Source: JAIROC01 sp031553535 | GTDB lineage: Bacteria; Bacteroidota; Bacteroidia; Bacteroidales; WCHB1-69 | Direction: 5' to 3' | Assembly: GCA_031553535.1 (NCBI GenBank) | Contig: JAVBLM010000004.1 | Coordinates: 103,224 to 167,223 of the forward strand | DNA length: 64,000 nt | In this document: in pieces, positions 8,199 through 18,000 of the stretch | Position numbering within the stretch: position 1 is the first letter of the stretch | How the letters are laid out: each line of letters opens with the position of its first letter | Notes under the pieces: generated by a model | Databases searched by the model: none | What the model was told of the DNA's origin: nothing | The model's input: the letters and a program-made list of their open reading frames with translations, nothing else | Position numbers and translations under genes: made by a program

Positions 8199-9238
8199 AT
8201 ACCCACGAATTATACATGCAACGAGCATTGGAATTAGCCCGGCACGGCAAATTACATGTATCTCCTAACCCGATGGTCGGATGTGTTATTGTTCATGAAG
8301 ATAAAATCATAGGTGAAGGATATCATACCCAATACGGCAAGCCTCATGCAGAAGCCAATGCCATTGCAAGTGTGAAAAACAAAGCGCTTTTAAATGAGAG
8401 TACATTATATGTAACCCTTGAGCCTTGCTCTCATTATGGAAAAACACCTCCTTGTGTAGACCTGTTACTATCACATGGAATTACCCAGGTATATATTGCT
8501 TCTTCCGACCCGAATCCCAAGGTACAAGGAAAAGGGATTGAAAAATTGAAAGCATCCGGTTGCAAAGTGGAATACGGATTACTAGAGAAAGAAGCCATTG
8601 AACTAAACAAACGTTTTTTCTGCTTTCATCAAAAGAAACGTCCTTATATTATATTAAAATGGGCGCAAACACTGGATGGATACATGGATTCCAACCAGCG
8701 AAACAATACGGATCGGGAATCTTACTGGATAACAAACGACTCACTCCGGATTAAGGTACATCAATGGCGGGCTGAGGAAGATGCCATTTTTATAGGCGCC
8801 AATACAATCCTCCATGACAACCCTCAACTAAACGTACGTTACTGTGCAGGAAAGAATCCCGTACGCGTAACATTCTTAAACCAAGATATCGATCAGGGGT
8901 TTTGTTTTTTTGACAACACCCAATCGAGTATTGTATTCAATTATGAGAAGGAAAAGAATACAGGCAATACCTGTTTTCGTAAACTATCAAGAGATAATAA
9001 CCCACAAGAGGAAATACTCCGGCAATTGTATGACATGAATATCCAATCTTTATTAATTGAAGGAGGACAACGCACATTGCAGGAGTTTCTGAATTTGAAT
9101 TTATGGGATGAAGCCCGTGTTTTGATTGGAAACAAATGCTTTGGTTCCGGCTTGCAGGCCCCATCCATTCCATTTGAACCTATTTGCATAGAGGATATGG
9201 AAAAAGACAAAGTGCTCTGGTATAAAAACAATAAGTAA
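8195..9238 (+). CDS. ribD: Bifunctional riboflavin biosynthesis protein RibD (pyrimidine deaminase / reductase)
   Basis: 347 residues. RibD deaminates 2,5-diamino-6-ribosylamino-4(3H)-pyrimidinone 5'-phosphate and then reduces the ribosyl side chain with NADPH, in riboflavin synthesis. N-terminal zinc deaminase domain: H51-A-E53 (KPHAEANAI) with LEPCSHYGKTPPC giving zinc ligands Cys78 and Cys87. C-terminal reductase domain: RPYIILKWAQTLDGYM, WITNDSLRIKVHQWRAEEDA, GANTILHDNPQLNVR, and LLIEGGQRTLQEFL. Its ATG overlaps the stop of the purF relic (ATGA) and its stop overlaps the next ATG (TAATG), so translation is probably coupled. It looks intact. Confidence 0.96.
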   Translation: MNTHELYMQRALELARHGKLHVSPNPMVGCVIVHEDKIIGEGYHTQYGKPHAEANAIASVKNKALLNESTLYVTLEPCSHYGKTPPCVDLLLSHGITQVYIASSDPNPKVQGKGIEKLKASGCKVEYGLLEKEAIELNKRFFCFHQKKRPYIILKWAQTLDGYMDSNQRNNTDRESYWITNDSLRIKVHQWRAEEDAIFIGANTILHDNPQLNVRYCAGKNPVRVTFLNQDIDQGFCFFDNTQSSIVFNYEKEKNTGNTCFRKLSRDNNPQEEILRQLYDMNIQSLLIEGGQRTLQEFLNLNLWDEARVLIGNKCFGSGLQAPSIPFEPICIEDMEKDKVLWYKNNK

Positions 9239-9864
9239 TGGCAAAAAAATATTATGTTGTCTGGAAAGGATACCAAACCGGAGTCTTTGATTCCTGGGAT
9301 GAATGTAAAAAACAGATAGAAGGATATAAATCTCCCGAGTTCAAATCTTTTCCCAACCTGGAAACGGCAAAGTCTGCCTTTGAAAAAGACAGCAAGGAGT
9401 TTCTAAACAAGAAACAACACCCTATAAGCATCATTATGGACGGATTGTATGGAAAACCTGTTGTTCCAAGTCTTTCTGTGGATGGAGCCTGCAGTGGAAA
9501 AACCCGTCTGGCAGAATATCAAGGCGTAGATACCGGGACAAAAACAGTCATTTTCAAAGCAGGGCCTTTTGTCGATGGCACCAACAACATTATGGAGTTT
9601 CTGGCCTTGGTTCATGCCCTTGCTCTTTGTAAACAAAAAGGGCTGGACGATATCCCCATCTATTCCGACAGCGTAAATGCCATTAAATGGGTAAAGGCAA
9701 AAAAGACAGGAACAAAGCTTGTTAAGACTGCCCACAACCAACCGATATTCGAACTTATCTCACGGGCAGAAAAGTGGTTATCACTAAATACATATACCAA
9801 TAAGATACTTAAATGGGAAACAAAAGCATGGGGTGAGATTCCTGCGGATTTTGGGAGAAAATGA
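9238..9864 (+). CDS. Ribonuclease H, type 1 with N-terminal viroplasmin (hybrid-binding) domain
   Basis: 208 residues. Residues 1-50 are the viroplasmin-like RNA-DNA hybrid binding domain (KKYYVVWKGYQTGVFDSWDE, FPNLETAKSAFE). The catalytic RNase H domain follows, with the four acidic residues visible: Asp82 in SVDGACSG, Glu120 in NNIMEFLALVHAL, Asp144 in IYSDSVNAIKWV and Asp204 near the end (IPADFG). It cleaves RNA in RNA-DNA hybrids in the cytosol. This domain order is the common one in Bacteroidetes. Start overlaps the ribD stop by one base (TAATG) and its stop overlaps the transporter ATG (ATGATGA), so the three genes form a coupled run. Confidence 0.92.
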   Translation: MAKKYYVVWKGYQTGVFDSWDECKKQIEGYKSPEFKSFPNLETAKSAFEKDSKEFLNKKQHPISIIMDGLYGKPVVPSLSVDGACSGKTRLAEYQGVDTGTKTVIFKAGPFVDGTNNIMEFLALVHALALCKQKGLDDIPIYSDSVNAIKWVKAKKTGTKLVKTAHNQPIFELISRAEKWLSLNTYTNKILKWETKAWGEIPADFGRK

Positions 9865-10808
9865 TGAATCTACGACAAAATAAAAGCTCCATATTAATCT
9901 ATGTCATTCTGGTATTCTCCATGTTCTTTTGGGGAACTTCCTATGTTTTTTCATCTATCGTACTGCAAACACTGGATCCCATCTCCATTATCTTTATTCG
10001 TCTTATACTATCATCCATCCTATTATGGATCGTTATTGCCATTTTTTTCAAAAAGGAACGAATCCCTTTTGCATCATTCAAATGGATTGCTATTTTAGCA
10101 TTTTTCGAACCTTTTATCTATTTTATCGGGGAGACTTACGGTTTACAACGGGTAAGCCCTGTGATCACTTCCTTGATTATTTCTACTATTCCTGTTTTTA
10201 CGGCTGTTACCATGCGGTTTTTCTTCCGGGCAAGACTTACCCTGATTAATTTCATAGGAATCTTTATTTCCTTATCCGGTGTTGTTCTGATGATAATAGG
10301 AAAGAATATGCAGATTGATGTTGACCCTGTCGGATTATTATTTTTATTCATTGCCGTGTTATCTGCCGTAGGTTATGGAATCCTACTCAATAAACTGGCA
10401 GGAAATGTCCACCCGGTCTGGCTGACAGCATCTCAAAACACATTCGGCGTTTTATTCTTTCTTCCACTCTATTTCATATTAGGAGAAGCACCAAACTTCG
10501 ATCATGGTGTAACCTTTGCCTTTTTAAGTCCGCAATCGGAAATGTGGATTTGTATCCTATTATTAGCCATATTTTCTTCTTCTTTGGCGTTCATCTTTTA
10601 CGCTACGGGAGTCCGGAAATTCGGGGTTGCCCGTTGTAATGTTTTCACTAATCTTATTCCTATTTTTACCGCAATCACTTCTTTTCTCTTATTGGGAGAG
10701 CAACTTGCGACAACAAAGATAATAGGAATTTTTGTTATCATATCCGGATTGATTTTAACCCAGCAAAAAGGAAATAAGAAATCAACAGTTAGCTCAACAA
10801 GAGGATAA
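9861..10808 (+). CDS. EamA/DMT-superfamily transporter, 10 predicted membrane helices
   Basis: 315 residues, almost entirely hydrophobic, with two EamA repeats: the first from about residue 10 (FSMFFWGTSYVFSSIVL, typical first-helix signature) to about 150, the second from about 160 (FIAVLSAVGYGILLNKLAG) to about 300 (VFTNLIPIFTAITSFLLLGE, the usual signature before the last helices). The family exports metabolites or amino acids across the inner membrane; the substrate cannot be predicted. Two ATGs lie in tandem at 9861 and 9864; either would overlap the RNase H stop. The co-translated position behind ribD and RNase H suggests an operon but not a common pathway. Confidence 0.9.
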   Translation: MMNLRQNKSSILIYVILVFSMFFWGTSYVFSSIVLQTLDPISIIFIRLILSSILLWIVIAIFFKKERIPFASFKWIAILAFFEPFIYFIGETYGLQRVSPVITSLIISTIPVFTAVTMRFFFRARLTLINFIGIFISLSGVVLMIIGKNMQIDVDPVGLLFLFIAVLSAVGYGILLNKLAGNVHPVWLTASQNTFGVLFFLPLYFILGEAPNFDHGVTFAFLSPQSEMWICILLLAIFSSSLAFIFYATGVRKFGVARCNVFTNLIPIFTAITSFLLLGEQLATTKIIGIFVIISGLILTQQKGNKKSTVSSTRG

Positions 10809-10860
10809 GTTAAAAGAAATACGCAAGTTGGATACTACTAATTTCAACAAGCCACAGGTA

Positions 10861-10919
10861 GAAAGGATAAAACAGATAAAATAGATAAAACCGATAAAGT
10901 CGATAAAGTCGATAAAAGG
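10861..10919 (+). repeat. GATAAA 9-bp minisatellite, copy B (6 units)
   Basis: Six consecutive 9-bp units nnGATAAAn between GAAAG and AAAAGG flanks. The same flanks enclose four units at 31025-31065 on the other strand, so the copies differ by two units. It lies between the EamA transporter and the thioesterase. Confidence 0.65.
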
Positions 10920-11017
10920 CAGAAAAACTATTTATAATTTATAATTAATTTCTCACTAACAACTAATCACTATTCCTGTAATTTCATTTAACTTGCCTGA
11001 CTTCTATTAATAAATTA

Positions 11018-11025
11018 TACATTTG
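11018..11025 (+). promoter_or_regulatory. Promoter of the thioesterase/PQ-loop gene pair
   Basis: TACATTTG (-7 box, TAnnTTTG) with a TTG at 10993-10995, 22 bp upstream, close to the Bacteroidetes -33/-7 arrangement. It is 28 bp before the ATG at 11054. Confidence 0.55.
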
Positions 11026-11053
11026 CATTAATTTTTCAAGAAATTATATCTTT

Positions 11054-11443
11054 ATGGAAATAATTATAAGTAAAGGAATTAAAGGCTATAAAGAACAAAA
11101 AGTGGAATGTAAAGATACCGCCAAAGCTTACGGATCGGGCCTGATTGAAGTGTTTGCTACGCCGGCGATGATCGCATTAATGGAAAACACATCCCATACC
11201 AGTATAAATGATCTTTTACCCGAAGGCTTTGCCACCGTAGGCACACAATTGAACATTGAACATTCCAAAGCAACGCCATTGGGGGCAAAGGTATGGTGCG
11301 AATCTGTTCTGGAATCACAGGATGGCCGGAAATTAACCTTTTCAGTCACGGCATACGATGAAACAGGAGTAATAGGAAAAGGAATGCATGAGCGTTTTAT
11401 TATCAGCATAGAAAAATTCATGGAGAAACTAAACAAGAAATAA
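11054..11443 (+). CDS. Hot-dog fold thioesterase, FlK (fluoroacetyl-CoA thioesterase)-like
   Basis: 129 residues, the size of a single hot-dog domain; acts as a dimer hydrolysing acyl-CoA thioesters in this family. Thr36 (VFATPAMIALME), Glu44 (MENTSH) and His70 (LNIEHSKAT) keep exactly the spacing of the FlK catalytic residues Thr42, Glu50 and His76, all shifted by six. The segment GFATVGTQLNIEHSKATPLG and the end strand GVIGKGMHERFII are also family-like. Specificity for fluoroacetyl-CoA is not implied; Bacteroidetes members probably act on other short acyl-CoAs. Own promoter at 11018; the next gene starts on the base after its stop. Confidence 0.85.
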   Translation: MEIIISKGIKGYKEQKVECKDTAKAYGSGLIEVFATPAMIALMENTSHTSINDLLPEGFATVGTQLNIEHSKATPLGAKVWCESVLESQDGRKLTFSVTAYDETGVIGKGMHERFIISIEKFMEKLNKK

Positions 11444-11728
11444 ATGGAAACTTTCAGTAAAATATGTGAAATGATGATGTTATTGTGCTTTGCTTTCGGC
11501 TGGCCCATATCCATTATCAAAACCTTACGCACCAAAGTAGTGGCAGGAAAAAGCCCTTTGTTTATGATGGTGGTTATTTTAGGTTATGCTTTTGGAATAC
11601 TTTATAAGATAACATCCGGATTCGATTGGGTAAGTTATCTCTATATATTCAATATTACCATTGTAAGCCTTGATCTGTCTTTGTATTTTTATTACAGCAA
11701 GAAAAATGCAAAAGAAAAAAGTTGTTAG
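11444..11728 (+). CDS. Small PQ-loop/SemiSWEET-type membrane protein
   Basis: 94 residues with three hydrophobic segments at about 5-22 (MMMLLCFAFGWPISIIKTL), 40-58 (LFMMVVILGYAFGILYKI) and 62-85. The WP..I..TLRTK pattern in the first helix is like the PQ-loop motif of SemiSWEET half-transporters, and three helices is the size of one repeat. The function, perhaps metabolite transport as a homodimer, is inferred only. It directly abuts the thioesterase stop with no gap, so the two are almost certainly co-transcribed and coupled. The 223 bp between its stop and the terminator at 11952 show no feature. Confidence 0.65.
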   Translation: METFSKICEMMMLLCFAFGWPISIIKTLRTKVVAGKSPLFMMVVILGYAFGILYKITSGFDWVSYLYIFNITIVSLDLSLYFYYSKKNAKEKSC

Positions 11729-11951
11729 ATATAATTTATATAGAATATCTATTGGGCAAAGGCTATTCCTATATTTTGATATTAGCAAAGCAATATGCAA
11801 AATAGAAATTACCATCATTCCGGGTTAAACAACTAACGATTTTATATTTTATGTATAATAGGGGAATATGCTCTCCTATAAATTAATGGGTATTTCGAGA
11901 TGCCGGAATAGGGCTTCCCAATTCCAAGGAAAGAATCCCGCGACGGAACAC

Positions 11952-11977
11952 AAAAAAAGGCTGCCGGGGAGGCAGCC
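11952..11977 (-). terminator. Rho-independent terminator of giant gene 1
   Basis: Minus strand: stem GGCTGCC, loop TCCCC, GGCAGCC, followed by seven T. It starts 25 bp after the giant 1 stop. The stop-to-hairpin spacing and sequence are nearly the same at 34967, 48417 and (variant stem) 23314. Confidence 0.92.
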
Positions 11978-12002
11978 AAAATTTGAATTATGAAAAAGAT
12001 TT

Positions 12003-15000
12003 TTATCGTTTAATACTCATACGCTTTGTAATCCGCTGGCCCTTGTATTCCATTGAATAAACATAAAGACCTGCCGATAAGCCGGAAGTATTGATTTCTA
12101 TACTATTTGTCCCTGATTCTGATTGTACTACCTTATTATATAATAGTTGGCCAGTCACACTATGGATACGGAAAGTAACCTCGCCTGATTCCGGAATATT
12201 ATACGTTATCATTGTGCTATTATCGGCCGGATTCGGAATATTTTGATCCATGCTGATATTTACGCCTTGTATTCCTTCTATTGTATTGATATAATCTGTA
12301 ATACGTTTTATTCGAATTGTATCATCACTCGTATAATCATCATAGCTGTCTATATATACTGTCAAATAATATACCGTATCATTAGGAACAGTATAGGCAT
12401 TTCTAAATGTATAATCCGCCGTAGACGATATCCCAACAGTTGGACCTGTCTCCGTAAAGAAAGCTCTCCGTTGTTCTTTTGAATCTTCCACCAATACGCT
12501 AATACGAACATTTGGAAAAACGGATAAATCATAGCGATTTTTTAAGGTCACCGCTACATTAACAGGATCCCCTACTTTATCTATTTCACCAGGTAATGGA
12601 TTGTCAATACTTTCCAGATACAAGTCTTTTATATTCACACATTCCGTTACCCCTGATGCCGCATGTACCAACATAGAATCACAACCTAAAGAAGCTACTA
12701 CACCTACATAATAATTTGCATCCCATGGAACTGTATATGCATCAAAATTATAGATTACAGAATCCCCCGGAGATAGTGTTTGAGGGATAGAAGTTGTTTC
12801 AGAGAATGCATAAGACGCTGATGAAACATCCATATCCAATTTAATACCCGGCAAATCCATATTTCCCGTGTTCTTGACAATCACTTGTTGTTGTATCGTA
12901 GTATTAGCCGAAGCGCAGTTATTCGTACCTCCGGTATTATGCGTTACAACAAGTGATAAAGACGGATTGATAACAATAGTGGTTTTTGCCGTATCATTTG
13001 TATGATACGCATCAACAGGGCTTGTCAGATATGCTTTCACATTATACGTACCGGGTATAAAGTTAATGTTGGATTTAATAGTTATAACATCAAACGTATC
13101 TCCCAGAATAACATCCGTTAACGGATAATTAAAGGAATAATTCACCGTACCGGTTATATCTATCTGGATACTGGTTGAATATTTTGAAAAATCAATAATC
13201 TGATTTGTTGTTGTAGTCCGTTTTACTTTCAAGGCATTCGAACTTAGATTACAAACAGACAACCCTGCCAAGGTAAGATCCGATAATTCCAAATCCTGTT
13301 GAGAAGTAATCCGTATCCGGTCGATATATTGCACTCCGGTATTTTGCTCCGACTTCGTCATGGATTCAAAAAGAATACTGATACAGGTTCCGTAAATATA
13401 GTCTTCTAAAGGAATTGCATAATGTTTCCAACCGTAAGCCGTATCGTGTTTTGTCAGAGATTTTAAAGGAATATAATTCCCGTTTTCATCCAAAACAATA
13501 CGAACATCGGTATAATCATCCGCTTCAATCGTGTCGTGGAAATACCAGAATTCCAATACAGGAAGACGGGTTCCCTGCAACCTCAACTGCCGTGTTGACA
13601 AATTACTCATTGCGCCCTTTGCTCCGCCGAAAGATATCATTCCTGTTCCGTATACAGGTTTTACCACCGTATCTGTTCCCGTACCCTGAGCAACAATCGT
13701 CCAAACATCAGGGGTAGTTCCCGTAGTGGTAAACACCAACGCCATTGATTCGGCACTGCTGAAGTCTTCATCTATTGGAAGGCTTATTCTTTCCGAGATA
13801 TAAGCAAAGCGCAATGTGTCATCCAAATGAACAGTATCCAGACTGCTACTTATCCATACGGTTATATTGTATTGCCCCTGAGGATAAACAGGTAACATTT
13901 CGGATAACTCTATCGTATCAATCAACCCTGACTTTAAAATGCCGTTATCTACAACTATCATCGTATCAAACAACAGGGCTCCATCTATTTCCAGATTAAT
14001 TGTTACAGGATCAATAGAGTAATTGTAATCTCTCTTTCCGAAGTTTTTCATGGAAACCATTACAGGTGAATAATCCGGTGTACAAATATCCCCCATAACA
14101 TTAACCGGTGCGGTTATAGACAAAAGAGATAAATTGTTTTCATAGTCGTATATCACTCCACTCCCATCCACATATTTAAGGAATACAGAATCGGTCAACG
14201 TAACAGTATTCCCTATCGTGTCGGAAACAGTTAGCGAATAAATAATCTGGCTGTTGGAATACGCCTGCCAAACGTGGGCTACCCACATGTCACTGTTATC
14301 CGGCACCATTGCAACAGTATCGTATAAAACAAGCCCTTCATTTATAATAACAAGGTTCAGTTCAGGTGCCTTAGCAGGAGCTCCTGTAAAGGAACGTATC
14401 AATGTATGAACATCAAACGAAAGATCGGTAATCGTATCTGGTACTAACGGAGTTTTAAATTCCGCCAAAGGCTGTACATTAGCAGAAGCCCGTACCGTAT
14501 CGTTTGCATGAACCGTATCCGCTTCATTATTAATCGTCTCTATCCACACGGTAAGATTATATTTATCGGTACCAGCCATAACAGGGAATTGTCCTATAGC
14601 TATATTCCTCTGCTCAAAGGGAGTCAATGCCTGGGATGGAGTCCATGTAACAGATGGCTTTATATCACCGTTTACGCTCCAGCCCAATGTTGCTTTCGTT
14701 ATAGGTGTAGTACCCAGATTCAATGCTTCTACAGATACATCTACCACCTGTTTTTCAATAAGGTCACCTTTCCAGTTGGCAACTTCCATCAGCATCATGT
14801 CCTGACCGAATTCTATTTGCGAAGCGCCAATTGTTGTTAATGACGGCCGTACCTTTCCATCTATATCGGTAGTAATTCCGGGGTATAGAGGACATGATAA
14901 GCTATCATTATAGGTTTTTATCTTTAAATTGGAAGTCACATCTATAAATTCAGGCAATACACTTACCGAATGTGTATCGGTTTTTACTAAATTCTGCCAA

Positions 15001-18000
15001 CTTGAAATGTTTGTAATATTACCCCCTGCATTGGCTACATATTGAGGCGCATACATATTATTGTAATCAAATTGATACAAAGTAGTTATATTTGTAACTG
15101 AACCTACATAAATAGGCCATGCATCATAAGCTTTCATTACAATATTATTGTTCTTTATTATAAACTTACAATTAGCACTATAGTTAAGATGAATCCCCCT
15201 TGCAGCAGTGGCTGCTGTGGATGTCCCTGATATATAAATAGAATTATTTAAAACATTCGCGTTCGCATAGCTAAAATACATACCATAATATTGAGCATCA
15301 GTATTAAGAATAATTTCATTATTGGCAATCAAACCTGGGCTTTGGGTTAAAAACCAATTAAAATATTGATTAACACGTATTCCATAAGGTTTAGCTAAAC
15401 CTTTTTGGATGATGCGATTAGACACAACCGACCCATTACAGTAATACAAATAGATGCCACTCCAATCGGCAGCAGTAGCAACCGATTCCCTGCTGTATAT
15501 TCTATTATATGCGCTCGTAAAAGTAACAGTGTGTAAATAAATACCATATGCATTTTGGCTTTGAATAATATTACTGTCCACAACAATATTAGAACCATAA
15601 ACGGAACTGGCTGATGAGGCTGTTCCTCCGGATAAGTAAACTCCTGCAGCTCCACCTTCAATAATATTATGTATAATAAAAATACTATCTAATAAACCGG
15701 TAGAAGTTGCTTTATAAATGGCAGAAGCTGTTCCCACTGTAGCTGTTGTATTGATAGCCTTTATCTTACAATCCCGGATAACAATATTATTACATGCAGA
15801 AAGAAATTGAATACCATGGGCTCCTGCCGTCAACGCATCAATGGTAATACCTTTTAAAATAAGGTTCCGGGTATTGGATAAACGTATTCCCATACCGGAT
15901 GAAGGACGTAACGTTACATCTTCCACACTATCGGCAGCAGAAGTTATTGTCAAAGTGTATCCCCCCATAATATTACCCAAGTCGGAGAAATCCCAATTTT
16001 CCTCGTAAAGGCCGGAATCCAATACGAAAGTTACATCTCCGTTTATTCCACATGTCACCAACCTGTTAAAAGCGGCATCTATTGATGTAAGTTCCCTTGT
16101 CTTTCCAACAGGTATTGGTCCATTTATATTACCCCTGCAAAGATATGTAGAAACGCTTATGGTATCATCAGCAGGAGAACCATCTTTCACCCCGCTCTCA
16201 TTTACGTGATTAATCCACACTGTAACAGTAATAGTATCTTTCGAATATAATAACTCACTAACAGTAATGGTATCTAATTCTCCTGTTGCCAAAGAAACGG
16301 TAAAATTGGTTCCTCCAGCATTTTGTGGCACTCCATTAATTGTCCATGACAGATTGACGGACTTGATGGTATCTATTCCGGTATTAAGTAATGTCACTCT
16401 GATAGAATCAGGTTGATTTGCCGTTACTTCATCCTGTAAACCTACAATTTCTGCTAATAAACCATTTTCCTGTAAAGGATAATTCCCATAGCAGCCCATA
16501 GTAGTTTTCCCTATTCTGGTATCTTTGTTAATATCCTCTTTAACCAAAGGCAGAACATTACATAATAGTTTGGGATCATAATTCTTTAATTTTAAACTAC
16601 TATTCGTATCTTCAAATATCGGCACCTTTTTTACTGAATGTTTATCTGATCCTACCGTATATTGCCATTGCTCAATAGTTGTTTTATTGCCAGCAGCATT
16701 TCCTCCGACATTCCCCACATAAGTGCCACACATGTTGTTATAATCTATATCATATTTATCAACATTAGAGGCACTGCTGATGCATATAGGATAAGCAGTT
16801 GAAGATCCCATTACAATATTATTGTTTTTAACAGTCGCATTCACAGCCGTTAGTAAATAAATTCCTCTTGCCGCTCCTGCGGGACCTTGCACATAAACAG
16901 AATTATTCAAAACGCTTGCATAAGAATTTGTATTAAGATATATCCCATTTTGTGTAGCTGTAGCTTTGATTATAATTTCATTATTAGCGATTAATTTTTT
17001 AACAGGATCATCTGATGCAAGATAATAATTGTAGTTCTGAACAGCTATTCCGCCAGGAGTAGCCGCTTCTCGTTGAATAATGCGATTACCAATAATCGAT
17101 CCATTACAATAACTAACATTTATTCCTGTCCAGGAAGTATTACCTCCGGATATTTTATTCTTTATTTCGTTATAGGATATCGTAAAGTCCGTATATTGTA
17201 TATTGATTCCATAATAATAATGATTTTGAATAATATTACTATCTATGATAATTTTTGTTCCATAAGCAGACGTATTACCATTTGCCCCATTGAGCGAAAT
17301 ACCGGTATATCCTCCTTCTATAGTGTCGTTTAAAATATAAATATTGTTTAAAATGCCGGTAGCGCCACTTGCTTTGTGAATTCCATGCATCTGGGTACTA
17401 GTAGCCTGAGCCATTATCTTACAATCACGGATAACAACGTTTGTACAGGCATCCATAAATTGAACGCCATGAGTGTTTGCCTGAGTTGCATCAATTGTTA
17501 TACCCCGTATAATAATATTAGTGTTGTTTGCCAACGAGATCCCGTTCCCAACAACCGGACGTATAATTACATTTGCATGATTCCCGGACAGAGAAACTAT
17601 CTCCAATGTATCGGATGCAGTCATGCTGTTTGCTATTTGAGAGAGATCAACACTTTCAGGGAAGATATAGTCCTCCAACCATAAGGTTACTTTCCCCGAT
17701 ATGCCACAATTCTTGATACGAGCAAGCGGACGTTCAATTGAGGACATAACAGCGGATGGGGAAGGTCCTACTCTGTAGTCCCCGCTCATTATATTCTGGC
17801 AACCGAAAATGGTCTTTCCCAAGGTATCGTCATAGGTAACAGAATCAATCTTTCCGTTAGGCATACTTACCCATATTTTAATCGTATCCGGCTTATCTAC
17901 AGATGGTATAAGGTTTCCAATCGTTATCGTATCGGTAAATCCTTCCAGCAGGGTTCGCGTGTACTGAACAAAAGGACTATCCACCCCATTTACCGACCAA

